A program made the translations under genes and the position numbers. Source: a virus. From it: a stretch of DNA of 64,000 nucleotides. The stretch covers positions 1 to 64,000 of the IMG/VR virus record IMGVR_UViG_3300032285_003393; one strand, 5' to 3'. The notes under the pieces are model-generated. The model saw only the letters and a program-made list of their open reading frames with translations, had not been told where the DNA came from and made no database searches. Positions 1-5,716 of this stretch are shown here, in pieces (position 1 is the stretch's first letter; the number at the start of each line of letters is the position of its first letter).

Positions 1-99
1 GCATTTTCTACACTAGAAAAGGCTCAAGCCTTTATCGCCAACAACGAGCATATAGCGGACATGCTTAGTGTGATTAGTATCACAGTAGATGAAGTCTAA
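1..99 (+). CDS. C-terminal fragment of unknown protein
   Basis: The window opens inside this gene. Thirty-two codons remain, ending ...VISITVDEV before TAA. No function can be read from so short a tail. A perfect TGTGA-N6-TCACA palindrome lies in the coding DNA at 69-84, 52.5 bp upstream of the next -10 box, so the gene end doubles as regulatory DNA. Confidence 0.6.
   Translation, partial: AFSTLEKAQAFIANNEHIADMLSVISITVDEV
69..84. promoter_or_regulatory. CRP/GlxR-like operator
   Basis: TGTGATTAGTATCACA, a perfect TGTGA-N6-TCACA palindrome. Its centre is 52.5 bp upstream of the -10 at 129, within a coding sequence. The match to the CRP/GlxR consensus is seen directly; binding is inferred. Confidence 0.7.
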
Positions 100-111
100 A
101 AACACCCCAAT

Positions 112-134
112 TTGTCAGTCCCCCATGCTATAAT
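112..134 (+). promoter_or_regulatory. TGTCAG-class promoter
   Basis: TTGTCA-N11-TATAAT with an extended -10 (TGCTATAAT). There is no -35 hexamer at the usual 17-bp spacing. It reads into the gene at 185. Confidence 0.8.
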
Positions 135-184
135 TCCATTATAAAGAAAATCAAGAAAGTTTCTTGATAAAGAAAGGACATAAA

Positions 185-346
185 ATGTCACTAGTAAAAA
201 ATATAGTAGATGAACTACTAGCCGAATTCTCATGGCTAGATATCTCAGACTTAACAGATGAGATGATAGAAAACGCTTTCTATTGTGAGATAGACGGGCA
301 TTGGTCTACAGAGATAGACGGCTCGCTATGGTGTAATTGCGATTAA
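185..346 (+). CDS. small acidic protein, unknown function
   Basis: A 53-residue acidic protein (MSLVKNIVDELLAEF...) with a predicted amphipathic N-terminal helix and a WCNCD C-terminus. The start is ATG at 185, eight bases after AGAAAGGA; an in-frame ATG at 164 has no such site. It is the only gene of its cassette before the unit starting at 444. I do not recognise the family. Confidence 0.7.
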   Translation: MSLVKNIVDELLAEFSWLDISDLTDEMIENAFYCEIDGHWSTEIDGSLWCNCD

Positions 347-443
347 AGTAATTACAATTAAAAATTAAATAAAAATCCTGTGAGCCTTAGAAATAAGCAA
401 ATAATCAGGTCAACAAAAACTAACAAAAAGAAAGGTCGTCAAA

Positions 444-536
444 ATGACACTTGAAGAATATAAAGAAATGGTAGAGGCTCAACGTAAAGCCAGCCTTGCC
501 ACCGCCCTATCCCTACTAACAAAAGAGGTTAAGTAA
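444..536 (+). CDS. 30-residue helical peptide, EYK..V..QRK family
   Basis: MTLEEYKEMVEAQRKASLA... is a short charged helix. It resembles the peptide at 2767 (LDEYKAYVTEQRKKSMAEA), so the window holds two paralogs. A ribosome site (AGAAAGG) precedes the ATG, and the stop TAA directly abuts the ATG of the next gene, suggesting translational coupling. Function unknown. Confidence 0.6.
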   Translation: MTLEEYKEMVEAQRKASLATALSLLTKEVK

Positions 537-731
537 ATGAAATTAGATTTTGAACAGACTTTTGAATTAAAGCAAATTTTTGATGAGGCACTAGACGAAT
601 CATGGGATAGTGTCACTATTGCGGGAATGACTTTTTTCCCGTCACAAATTCTACGAGAGTGCGACCCGATTGCTTATCGTGTTGCCTTAGCAGATTTTGA
701 ATCCGATTATTTAGAAAGTTTGGAGAATTAA
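537..731 (+). CDS. small acidic protein, unknown function
   Basis: A 64-residue acidic protein starting immediately after the stop of the upstream peptide gene, in an operon of four (444-958). It is rich in Glu, Asp and aromatic residues with one central Cys. No domain is recognised. Confidence 0.65.
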   Translation: MKLDFEQTFELKQIFDEALDESWDSVTIAGMTFFPSQILRECDPIAYRVALADFESDYLESLEN

Positions 732-735
732 ATAA

Positions 736-852
736 ATGGAAAAAACAATTCAAGAATTAGAAAATTTAATTATTTACTATGGTGGAGATCATAACGCAAT
801 AATAGCAATTAAACAATGTATTGAAATTATCAAAAAGAATAAAGGAGAATAA
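736..852 (+). CDS. 38-residue small protein, unknown
   Basis: MEKTIQELENLIIYYGG... is a predicted two-helix peptide ending KKNKGE. It lies four bases after the upstream stop. Its own 3' end (AAAGGAGAATAAATA) supplies the ribosome site of the next gene. Function unknown. Confidence 0.55.
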   Translation: MEKTIQELENLIIYYGGDHNAIIAIKQCIEIIKKNKGE

Positions 853-856
853 ATAA

Positions 857-958
857 ATGGAAAAAGATATTTTTGGTTTTGCTGATGCAATTCAAATTGA
901 TAACTTAAGCGATGAACAAATAAATATTTTAGAAAAAATATTTGAAGATTTTGAATAG
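857..958 (+). CDS. 33-residue acidic peptide, unknown
   Basis: MEKDIFGFADAIQID... is a small acidic peptide and the last gene of the 444-958 unit. The ribosome site AAAGGAG ends the preceding gene. A 10-bp AT-rich hairpin follows at 973-998. Confidence 0.55.
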   Translation: MEKDIFGFADAIQIDNLSDEQINILEKIFEDFE

Positions 959-972
959 CTGAGATCGGTAAG

Positions 973-998
973 TTTTTATGCATGAGAGTGCATAAAAA
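973..998 (+). terminator. AT-rich hairpin after operon 444-958
   Basis: TTTTTATGCA / TGCATAAAAA form a perfect 10-bp stem with a 6-nt loop, followed by TTTGC. It may be a terminator or an RNA end-stabiliser. Confidence 0.5.
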
Positions 999-1005
999 TT
1001 TGCTG

Positions 1006-1022
1006 CGCCCCGCACTCGGGCG
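1006..1022 (+). repeat. GCGCCC...GGGCG intergenic hairpin, copy 1
   Basis: A CGCCC/GGGCG stem inside the recurring string GCGCCCCG...CGGGCGTGTCG. It precedes a CRP-like site. Close copies lie at 1981, 2600, 3982 and 5603. Confidence 0.65.
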
Positions 1023-1034
1023 TGTCGCCTACGA

Positions 1035-1050
1035 TGTGGGCTAAATCACA
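1035..1050. promoter_or_regulatory. CRP/GlxR-like operator (one mismatch)
   Basis: TGTGGGCTAAATCACA has one mismatch to TGTGA-N6-TCACA. Its centre is 71.5 bp upstream of the -10 at 1114. Confidence 0.5.
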
Positions 1051-1090
1051 AAGCCCACGCTCCATATATTGAGACTACTGGCGAGTATAC

Positions 1091-1119
1091 TAGACAGTAG
1101 CGATTTTGTGTGTTATAAT
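1091..1119 (+). promoter_or_regulatory. sigma70-like promoter
   Basis: TAGACA-N17-TATAAT with an extended TGT before the -10. Unlike its neighbours it lacks the TGTCAG box. It drives the structured leader at 1151-1207. Confidence 0.65.
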
Positions 1120-1150
1120 TCCATTATAGAAAATTAAATAAGAAAAAAAA

Positions 1151-1207
1151 GTTAGTTAATCAACGGCGTGTCGCCTTGATTTTTGGCAGAAAGTCTGCTA
1201 AACTAAC
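1151..1207 (+). ncRNA. three-way-junction 5' leader (candidate cis-regulatory RNA)
   Basis: P1 pairs 1151-1157 with 1201-1207 (7 bp). P2 pairs 1158-1163 with 1176-1181 and 1165-1168 with 1172-1175, with one bulged C and a 3-nt loop. P3 pairs 1185-1190 with 1194-1199. All helices are consecutive and compatible. The leader is about 115 nt, much longer than the roughly 30 nt usual on this arm, and ends in AGAAAGG before the ATG at 1240. The fold is seen; a regulatory role is inferred. Confidence 0.5.
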
Positions 1208-1239
1208 GATAGTTAAACAATAAAGAAAGGTGGTCTCAA

Positions 1240-1431
1240 ATGACTACACTAAATAAAACAAATATCGGTCTTGCTCTTGGAATTTCAGGAGCATTAGAAA
1301 ATCGTATTCTTCACGATTGGAATAATGGTGGTGCTAAATCCACTTACGGCTTATCCGTATGGCAACGAAAAGTGTTGCTAAAAGTTCTTATTAGTGAAAA
1401 TCCTAAGTGTGAATGTGTGGTGTGTTTATAA
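1240..1431 (+). CDS. small protein behind the structured leader, unknown
   Basis: A 63-residue protein with a neutral N-terminus and a Cys-rich tail (CECVVCL) that could bind a metal. ATG at 1240 follows AAGAAAGGTGG. The stop overlaps the next start (TAATG), giving an operon 1240-1938. It is the only gene here behind a three-helix leader, so its expression may be specially controlled. No family recognised. Confidence 0.65.
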   Translation: MTTLNKTNIGLALGISGALENRILHDWNNGGAKSTYGLSVWQRKVLLKVLISENPKCECVVCL

Positions 1432-1637
1432 TGGCTACAATTAAAATTGGTGGATTAGGGCAAGAAATTTCTTGCTATTGCCCCGTGTGTTCCGTAAAAA
1501 TGTCCCATATGTGTATCGCTACACTAGGGACAGGAAAAACAATTCGCTATGAATGGCAATGTAATTCTTGCGAACTCTCTCTCAAATCAGATAGATTTGG
1601 AAATGCTAAATTGCTTAAAGAAATGGAAGTGCTATAA
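1431..1637 (+). CDS. zinc-ribbon-like small protein
   Basis: Sixty-eight residues from the ATG at 1431, which overlaps the upstream stop. CYCPVC and CNSC pairs about 30 residues apart suggest a zinc ribbon. An in-frame ATG at 1413 lies inside the preceding gene and is less likely. The stop overlaps the start at 1637. Function unknown. Confidence 0.65.
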   Translation: MATIKIGGLGQEISCYCPVCSVKMSHMCIATLGTGKTIRYEWQCNSCELSLKSDRFGNAKLLKEMEVL

Positions 1638-1831
1638 TGGCAACTATGACAGATAGATATATTCCCTCTTGGGAAAAAAAGTATGACCCTTGGGATTTAG
1701 AACCCGATACAACTTTAGATTTTGGCTATGATGAAGATGAAGAATCTGAAAATGCTAAAAATGAAGATGAACTATCTCTAGAAAATCTAGCAGATGAAGA
1801 ATTAGAATTAGAAGAGGATTTTGACCTATGA
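1637..1831 (+). CDS. very acidic small protein
   Basis: A 64-residue protein whose C-terminal half is mostly Glu and Asp. The N-terminus has YIPSWEKKYDPWDLEPD. Translationally coupled on both sides (TAATGG upstream, ATGA downstream). Such phage proteins sometimes mimic DNA, but nothing here proves that. Confidence 0.6.
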   Translation: MATMTDRYIPSWEKKYDPWDLEPDTTLDFGYDEDEESENAKNEDELSLENLADEELELEEDFDL

Positions 1832-1938
1832 CAATGAATAGACTAATAACATCACTAGTACAGTTAATGCTTTGGCTCCCGATTTTTTATTTTATAAAAT
1901 TAGAAATAAAAAGTAGAAAACAAAAAAACAAAAGCTAG
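1828..1938 (+). CDS. 36-residue single-pass membrane peptide
   Basis: Starts in a 4-bp ATGA overlap with the preceding gene. One hydrophobic segment (LVQLMLWLPIFYFI) is followed by a lysine-rich tail, giving a likely N-out, C-in topology by the positive-inside rule. Last gene of the 1240-1938 unit. Function unknown. Confidence 0.5.
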   Translation: MTMNRLITSLVQLMLWLPIFYFIKLEIKSRKQKNKS

Positions 1939-1980
1939 ATCGTGTAAAACAAAATGGTTGACATTTCAACTATTTTGCTG

Positions 1981-1995
1981 CGCCGTTGTCGGGCG
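1981..1995 (+). repeat. GC hairpin, diverged copy 2
   Basis: CGCC/GGCG stem in GCGCCGTTGTCGGGCGTGTCG, a diverged copy of the recurring intergenic hairpin, again just upstream of CRP-like sites. Confidence 0.55.
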
Positions 1996-2007
1996 TGTCG
2001 CCTACGA

Positions 2008-2023
2008 TGTGGCTTGAATCACA
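2008..2023. promoter_or_regulatory. CRP/GlxR-like operator, distal of a tandem pair
   Basis: TGTGGCTTGAATCACA, one mismatch. Its centre is 73.5 bp upstream of the -10 at 2089. It directly abuts a second site. Confidence 0.5.
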
Positions 2024-2039
2024 TGTGACTAATCTCACA
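2024..2039. promoter_or_regulatory. CRP/GlxR-like operator, proximal of a tandem pair
   Basis: TGTGACTAATCTCACA, a perfect TGTGA-N6-TCACA. Its centre is 57.5 bp upstream of the -10, the one site near a promoter that is out of the roughly 10-bp phase. Confidence 0.6.
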
Positions 2040-2071
2040 AAGTCCGAAATGTCCGATTTGTTACCACCAAT

Positions 2072-2094
2072 TTGTCAGACCCCCCTGCTATAAT
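2072..2094 (+). promoter_or_regulatory. TGTCAG-class promoter
   Basis: TTGTCA-N11-TATAAT with TGC before the -10 and a CCCCC spacer identical to the copies at 6265 and 7462. Drives 2125-2576. Confidence 0.8.
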
Positions 2095-2124
2095 GGTGGC
2101 ATATCAAAAAGAAAGGACAATAAA

Positions 2125-2445
2125 ATGTCATTAGAAATTTTTAGAATAAATGAAAATGGTGCTGGTTGGGTATCATTAGAAAATGCTACAATAGCAGAAA
2201 AATTAGAATTAGAATTAGCATTGGCGTTTAATGCTGAGATGAAAGTCTTGTGCGTTACTTGCCATATTGAAATTCCTGCTGGAACAGGAAATGCTTGTGC
2301 TAAGCATAGTTCATATCGTGTTTGCCAAATTTGCGAATTGCCTCACGATGGTTTGTATTGCTCAAATTGTTTTACTGGTGAACGAGTGCGAGTCGGTGCT
2401 CGTAAGTTTGCTAAAGTAATTCGCTTACAAGAAATTATAAAATGA
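2125..2445 (+). CDS. multi-zinc-finger-like protein
   Basis: A 106-residue protein. The first 45 residues are a charged helical region. The rest holds CVTC, CAKH, CQIC and CSNC, enough ligands for two zinc sites. The basic C-terminus (VRVGARKFAKVIRLQ) could contact nucleic acid. ATG at 2125 follows AAGAAAGGA. Specific function unknown. Confidence 0.7.
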   Translation: MSLEIFRINENGAGWVSLENATIAEKLELELALAFNAEMKVLCVTCHIEIPAGTGNACAKHSSYRVCQICELPHDGLYCSNCFTGERVRVGARKFAKVIRLQEIIK

Positions 2446-2459
2446 AAGGACTAACTAAA

Positions 2460-2576
2460 ATGGTTACTGAAAAAGTAAAACGAGTTCAAGAGTTGCGTCG
2501 TAGTAATGCAGCAACTGCAATTCCGTCAAAGAAAAAATATTCACGAAAAAGAAAATATAAAAATAAATTTGATTAG
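2460..2576 (+). CDS. 38-residue lysine/arginine-rich peptide
   Basis: A strongly basic peptide with tail KKKYSRKRKYKNKF, preceded by GAAAGGACTAACTAAA and cotranscribed with the gene upstream. The charge suggests nucleic-acid binding; this is inference. Confidence 0.5.
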   Translation: MVTEKVKRVQELRRSNAATAIPSKKKYSRKRKYKNKFD

Positions 2577-2599
2577 CTTGCAGATCGCAAAAAAAACTG

Positions 2600-2614
2600 C
2601 GCCCCGTTCGGGCG
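2600..2614 (+). repeat. GC hairpin, copy 3
   Basis: CGCCC-CGTTC-GGGCG stem-loop inside CTGCGCCCCGTTCGGGCG. It is the same sequence as copies 3982 and 5603. A lone DnaA-box-like TTATCCACA lies just downstream at 2629-2637. Confidence 0.7.
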
Positions 2615-2647
2615 TGTCGTACACAGGATTATCCACAGGGTTACGAA

Positions 2648-2663
2648 TGTGAGATTAATCACA
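2648..2663. promoter_or_regulatory. CRP/GlxR-like operator
   Basis: TGTGAGATTAATCACA, a perfect match. Its centre is 73.5 bp upstream of the -10 at 2729. Preceded by the recurring TTACGAA. Confidence 0.7.
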
Positions 2664-2711
2664 GCATTTGAGCGTCTCAAAATATGGAATTACTCGCTAG
2701 TAAGTAGAAAA

Positions 2712-2734
2712 ATGTCAGTGGGTTATGTTATACT
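2712..2734 (+). promoter_or_regulatory. TGTCAG-class promoter
   Basis: ATGTCA-N11-TATACT with TGT before the -10. Drives the gene at 2767. Confidence 0.75.
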
Positions 2735-2766
2735 TACGGCATAACGAAAAAGAAAGAAGGTCTTAA

Positions 2767-2886
2767 ATGAACCTAGATGAATATAAGGCGTATGTTACCG
2801 AACAACGCAAAAAGTCAATGGCGGAAGCAATGTCAGTGCTATCTGCTACAATTACAGACAATAAAGAAAAGGAAGGTGCTAACTAA
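2767..2886 (+). CDS. 39-residue peptide, paralog of 444-536
   Basis: MNLDEYKAYVTEQRKKSMAEA... matches the peptide at 444 in its first half. The ribosome site is AAAGAAGG. The codons for M-S-V-L-S-A-T-I at 2830-2853 are at the same time a complete TGTCAG-class promoter, so the second half of the peptide appears shaped by the promoter. The stop overlaps the ATG at 2886. Confidence 0.55.
   Translation: MNLDEYKAYVTEQRKKSMAEAMSVLSATITDNKEKEGAN
2830..2852 (+). promoter_or_regulatory. TGTCAG-class promoter inside coding sequence
   Basis: ATGTCA-N11-TACAAT with TGC before the -10, wholly inside the gene at 2767. Likely a second start for the operon 2886-3611. Confidence 0.65.
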
Positions 2887-3095
2887 TGGCAACTAAATTA
2901 TACACAATAGAGGATTTACTAATTGGTAAAACCTATCGTTCTCGTTCCCGATTTTTTGAGGGTGAAATTATCTCCGCTGAAAAGCGTGAAGGCGTTTGGT
3001 ATGGCGATAATACCGAAGCCTATCTAATCGGAATAAACTACAAGGGTAGTATCCGCACTAAGTATGCGACTATCGCAGTTAAGGTTGGTGAGTAA
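2886..3095 (+). CDS. 69-residue small protein, unknown
   Basis: Mixed alpha/beta composition with several aromatic residues (LYTIEDLLIGKTYRS). Preceded by AAAGGAAGGTG and coupled at both ends (TAATG). First of four genes 2886-3611. A small beta-barrel is conceivable. No family recognised. Confidence 0.65.
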   Translation: MATKLYTIEDLLIGKTYRSRSRFFEGEIISAEKREGVWYGDNTEAYLIGINYKGSIRTKYATIAVKVGE

Positions 3096-3259
3096 TGAAT
3101 ACAGCAAATGAAATTGTAGAAATACAAGGCGTGTGGTGCGATTCCTGCGATAGTGCAGGTTTCGTAATGCTACACGAAAATGGTGATACACAAGTCCTTG
3201 CGTGTAATTGCGAGGATAAAGAAAATGAATATTTATTTTTTGGAAAGGAAAACAACTAA
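3095..3259 (+). CDS. zinc-knuckle-like small protein
   Basis: A 54-residue protein with CDSC and CNC motifs about 25 residues apart, consistent with one zinc site. It starts in a TAATG overlap, and its end GGAAAGGAAAACAAC is the ribosome site for the next gene. Function unknown. Confidence 0.6.
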   Translation: MNTANEIVEIQGVWCDSCDSAGFVMLHENGDTQVLACNCEDKENEYLFFGKENN

Positions 3260-3417
3260 TGAAAAAAAATGTGTTGATTAGTTTTGTAACGGAAGCAGAT
3301 ACGGATTTAGAAGCCGTATTTAATCTTAATAAAATTCTGTATAAATTGTCAGATGAGGAATTATCTCAATTTAATGCGTTTGATGTAACTAATGTAGAGG
3401 GTGGGTATCTAGACTAA
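3259..3417 (+). CDS. 52-residue small protein, unknown
   Basis: A compact protein with a likely beta strand (KKNVLISFVTEA) followed by a charged helix. Coupled by TAATG at both ends. No family recognised. Confidence 0.6.
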   Translation: MKKNVLISFVTEADTDLEAVFNLNKILYKLSDEELSQFNAFDVTNVEGGYLD

Positions 3418-3611
3418 TGATGACTCGCAAAGACTACGTTGAAGTAGCACGAATTCTAAATACTTATATGAAACTAAATAATGACAATGAATATCCTGCA
3501 CTGGTAGATGAATTTGAAGTTCATTTAGTAGAACCATTCATTGAAATGTTTGAAAAAGATAATCCAAATTTTAATGCAGATAAATTTTGGGAAGCGTGTT
3601 TTAGCGAATAA
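3417..3611 (+). CDS. 64-residue helical acidic protein, unknown
   Basis: Begins with two ATGs (3417 and 3420); the first overlaps the upstream stop. Helical and acidic with several aromatics (FIEMFEKDNPNFNADKFWEA). Last gene of the 2886-3611 operon, followed by a terminator hairpin at 3619-3648. Confidence 0.6.
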   Translation: MMTRKDYVEVARILNTYMKLNNDNEYPALVDEFEVHLVEPFIEMFEKDNPNFNADKFWEACFSE

Positions 3612-3618
3612 AAAAAAG

Positions 3619-3648
3619 ATTTGCAGTTTGAAAAAGCTGCAAATTTTT
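3619..3648 (+). terminator. rho-independent terminator
   Basis: ATTTGCAG / CTGCAAAT stem (8 bp) followed by a T run. Confidence 0.7.
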
Positions 3649-3658
3649 GGCGCAGCGA

Positions 3659-3674
3659 TGTGATCTAGATCATG
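3659..3674. promoter_or_regulatory. CRP-like operator, distal
   Basis: TGTGATCTAGATCATG carries the core TGTGATCTAGATCA of the E. coli CRP consensus. Its centre is 74.5 bp upstream of the -10 at 3741. Confidence 0.65.
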
Positions 3675-3681
3675 TTACGAA

Positions 3682-3697
3682 TGTGATATTAATCACC
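3682..3697. promoter_or_regulatory. CRP-like operator, proximal
   Basis: TGTGATATTAATCACC, one mismatch at the last base. Its centre is 51.5 bp upstream of the -10 and 23 bp from the distal site, about two helical turns. Confidence 0.65.
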
Positions 3698-3723
3698 GAA
3701 AATAATCCCTAATTAACTTGATA

Positions 3724-3746
3724 ATGTCAGCAGGATATGTTATACT
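3724..3746 (+). promoter_or_regulatory. TGTCAG-class promoter
   Basis: ATGTCA-N11-TATACT. A -35-like TTGATA (3718-3723) directly abuts the box, 17 bp from the -10. Confidence 0.75.
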
Positions 3747-3775
3747 TCCATTATTCACCAAACGAAAGGGTCAAT

Positions 3776-3961
3776 ATGTCCACTCAAACAACACACGAAA
3801 TTGCTTGCGATTTATATGAAATCTGCGGTAGTACAATTCTAGTAGAATCTGATGAATTAGATTTCTATGATGGTTATATGTGCCCAGAATGCTATGACCA
3901 ATCTGAGGACTATATCTGGGATGATTCTTTCCCTATGTCTCTAGAGTATGATGAAGGGTGA
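3776..3961 (+). CDS. small zinc-binding-like acidic protein
   Basis: A 61-residue protein with Cys at two places (ACDLYEIC and MCPEC) and an acidic, Tyr-rich rest. ATG at 3776 follows AACGAAAGGG; an in-frame ATG at 3737 lies in the promoter and is rejected. The stop codon is part of a palindrome resembling a CRP site (3957-3972). Confidence 0.65.
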   Translation: MSTQTTHEIACDLYEICGSTILVESDELDFYDGYMCPECYDQSEDYIWDDSFPMSLEYDEG

Positions 3962-3972
3962 TATTTATCACA
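3957..3972. promoter_or_regulatory. CRP-like palindrome overlapping a stop codon
   Basis: GGTGATATTTATCACA within a longer palindrome of GGGTGA and TCACACCC. It may be a terminator stem for the gene ending at 3961 rather than an operator; its centre lies 110.5 bp from the next -10. Confidence 0.4.
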
Positions 3973-3981
3973 CCCGCCCTG

Positions 3982-3996
3982 CGCCCCGTTCGGGCG
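3982..3996 (+). repeat. GC hairpin, copy 4
   Basis: CGCCC-CGTTC-GGGCG, identical to copies 2600 and 5603, followed by TGTCGTTACGAA and a CRP-like site. Confidence 0.7.
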
Positions 3997-4008
3997 TGTC
4001 GTTACGAA

Positions 4009-4024
4009 TGTGAGATTTATCACT
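4009..4024. promoter_or_regulatory. CRP/GlxR-like operator
   Basis: TGTGAGATTTATCACT, one mismatch at the last base. Its centre is 51.5 bp upstream of the -10 at 4068. Confidence 0.65.
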
Positions 4025-4050
4025 GGAAAATAGGGGCTTTTGGATTGAAA

Positions 4051-4073
4051 ATGTCAGTGCAACCTGCTATAAT
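4051..4073 (+). promoter_or_regulatory. TGTCAG-class promoter
   Basis: ATGTCA-N11-TATAAT, TGC before the -10, with TTGAAA at 4045-4050 giving a full -35/N17/-10 geometry. Confidence 0.8.
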
Positions 4074-4102
4074 TCCCATATCACCAAACGAAAGGACAAC
4101 TT

Positions 4103-4252
4103 ATGTCATGCAATATTTGCTATGCTAATCTCATGGGTCTATCTATGATTGATTCCAACCCGTCTACTATGTGCGATACCCATTATTTTGAGTGGGCTCA
4201 GGAAAAAATCTATAATGATTTAGATATGTCTACTGAGGATATGTACCTCTAG
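4103..4252 (+). CDS. 49-residue small protein, unknown
   Basis: MSCNICYANLMGLSM... has CNIC near the start and one more Cys at position 25. ATG at 4103 follows AACGAAAGGA. It is a single-gene cassette between two TGTCAG promoters; the stop TAG lies two bases before the next promoter box. Function unknown. Confidence 0.6.
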   Translation: MSCNICYANLMGLSMIDSNPSTMCDTHYFEWAQEKIYNDLDMSTEDMYL

Positions 4253-4253
4253 T

Positions 4254-4276
4254 CTGTCAGTCCTATCTGCTATAAT
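4254..4276 (+). promoter_or_regulatory. TGTCAG-class promoter
   Basis: CTGTCA-N11-TATAAT with TGC before the -10. No CRP-like site is found upstream. Confidence 0.75.
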
Positions 4277-4306
4277 TACAACTCTCAACCCGAAAGAAGG
4301 AAAAAT

Positions 4307-4588
4307 ATGTCCGATATTGTAACCGCAATTAGAATTCAACAAGCAACTTCCGAAAGTCTACACGATGAAACAGTTATGGATACTGCTCGTGCCTTAATGC
4401 TAACATTAACAGGTAATGAAATGCCTAGCGATGAAGCAATTCACGCACTCTTTACTTATTCCGCATTACTTTCTGCTAATGTCGCAACTCGTATCACAAG
4501 TGTGTTGCTAACCGAAAGTCAATTTGATTCTATGTGTCAAGAAATTCAAGAATTTGATGATATGGAAAAGGGCGTGTTAGGTGACTAA
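4307..4588 (+). CDS. 93-residue helical protein, unknown
   Basis: A mainly alpha-helical acidic protein with no Cys except one near the end. ATG at 4307 follows CGAAAGAAGGA. It overlaps the next gene by 8 bp (GTGACTAA), so the two are probably coupled. Function unknown. Confidence 0.65.
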   Translation: MSDIVTAIRIQQATSESLHDETVMDTARALMLTLTGNEMPSDEAIHALFTYSALLSANVATRITSVLLTESQFDSMCQEIQEFDDMEKGVLGD

Positions 4589-5303
4589 ATTAAAACGCTC
4601 AAACGATAGAAAAGTGGCTAATGCCGTTTCGCCTAATGGTAAAACGGCTACCATTGCCAACACTTTCGGTCTGCCTGCAGGTAAAAATTATTCATGTCCT
4701 GGAGCCACTGCAACATGCGAAAGTGTGTGTTATGCAGGAAAACTAGAAAAATTATTCAAGGGTGTTAAGGCTAACCTCTTACACAATTGGGAATTACTTA
4801 AAGACGCAGACTATGAAACTATGGTTACACTACTTAATGAAATGATTATTGATTTCAAAAAGGATTGTGCTAAGAAAGACGCTCCATTGCTATTCCGCAT
4901 TCATTGGGACGGCGATTTCTTTAACGATACTTATTCATATGCATGGAAGCAAGTAATCATGGACAATTCCACCGTTCAATTTTGGGTTTATACTCGTGTT
5001 AAGTCTGCTGCATTAATGCTTAAGGATATCCCTAATCTTTCACTATATTATTCTACGGATGATGATAACGCAAATGTCGGGGCGGAATTAAAAACTCTTC
5101 ATGGAATACGCCTAGCATACCTAGGGAAGACATTCACCGCAACCGAAAGCAAGATGAAAGAATTAACTGGCAAGGTTGGTGCTAAGTGTCCTGAAAACAA
5201 TAAGCAAATTCCATTAATTTCACAAAACGGCTCCGCCTGCGTCTCGTGTGGTTTATGCGTGTACGGTAAAGCGGACATTAGATTTTCTGCGACTAAAAAA
5301 TAA
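4581..5303 (+). CDS. Gp88-family phage protein
   Basis: A 240-residue protein with the hallmarks of the mycobacteriophage gene-88 family: an N-terminal SCPGATATCESVCYAG cluster, an RIHWDGDFF motif and C-terminal CVSCGLC. The Cys clusters suggest a metal or Fe-S site; the family role is not established. The start is GTG in an 8-bp overlap with the upstream gene. Followed by a small gene 10 bp downstream. Confidence 0.75.
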   Translation: MTKLKRSNDRKVANAVSPNGKTATIANTFGLPAGKNYSCPGATATCESVCYAGKLEKLFKGVKANLLHNWELLKDADYETMVTLLNEMIIDFKKDCAKKDAPLLFRIHWDGDFFNDTYSYAWKQVIMDNSTVQFWVYTRVKSAALMLKDIPNLSLYYSTDDDNANVGAELKTLHGIRLAYLGKTFTATESKMKELTGKVGAKCPENNKQIPLISQNGSACVSCGLCVYGKADIRFSATKK

Positions 5304-5313
5304 AGGGGATGAA

Positions 5314-5517
5314 ATGCGAAAGATAAAAAACGGAAATATATTTACTGTCATGATTGCGGACCTACTGGACGTGACTGATGATGTAGCCTTGCGTGTACAC
5401 AATTACATAGATGAAAACTATAATTGTGATTGGTCTGAAGCTGATGAAGAAGAAATTAAATTTTATGCATTCATGGCATATGAAGATTTAAACGAAGAAG
5501 TTAATTCAAGCTTTTAG
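5314..5517 (+). CDS. 67-residue acidic protein, unknown
   Basis: ATG at 5314 follows AAAGGGGATGAA. Acidic C-terminal half; one Cys. Third gene of the 4307-5517 operon. A GC-rich hairpin at 5536-5563 ends the unit. Confidence 0.6.
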   Translation: MRKIKNGNIFTVMIADLLDVTDDVALRVHNYIDENYNCDWSEADEEEIKFYAFMAYEDLNEEVNSSF

Positions 5518-5535
5518 TGTGCGGGTGAGAGAGCG

Positions 5536-5563
5536 GGCCCAGGATCTGCAAAGGTCCTGGGCC
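5536..5563 (+). terminator. GC-rich hairpin after operon 4307-5517
   Basis: GGCCCAGGA / TCCTGGGCC, a 9-bp perfect stem with a 10-nt loop and no T run. Terminator or 3'-end stabiliser. Confidence 0.6.
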
Positions 5564-5602
5564 TGTATAAAATTTAATATGTGTGCATAAGTATGCAGGC
5601 TG

Positions 5603-5617
5603 CGCCCCGTTCGGGCG
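5603..5617 (+). repeat. GC hairpin, copy 5
   Basis: CGCCC-CGTTC-GGGCG within CTGCGCCCCGTTCGGGCG, same as copies 2600 and 3982. Confidence 0.7.
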
Positions 5618-5630
5618 TGTCGTTTACGAA

Positions 5631-5646
5631 TGTGACTAAAGTCACC
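5631..5646. promoter_or_regulatory. CRP/GlxR-like operator
   Basis: TGTGACTAAAGTCACC, one mismatch at the last base. Its centre is 72.5 bp upstream of the -10 at 5711. Confidence 0.65.
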
Positions 5647-5693
5647 GAACTTTTTGTCTTACGATATGGGATATACGGCGTGTCGGATTGAAA

Positions 5694-5716
5694 ATGTCGG
5701 TGGGATTTGCTATAAT
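5694..5716 (+). promoter_or_regulatory. TGTCAG-class promoter (TGTCGG variant)
   Basis: ATGTCG-N11-TATAAT with TGC before the -10 and TTGAAA at 5688-5693. Confidence 0.75.

Noticed and set aside
789-983. 64-codon minus-strand frame over 736-958
   Set aside because: Shadow of two plus-strand genes with good ribosome sites; Leu/Phe-rich translation of AT-rich antisense DNA, no promoter.
3957-3972. CRP-like palindrome counted as a phased operator
   Set aside because: It is 110.5 bp from the -10 and overlaps the stop codon of 3776-3961; a terminator stem explains it as well.
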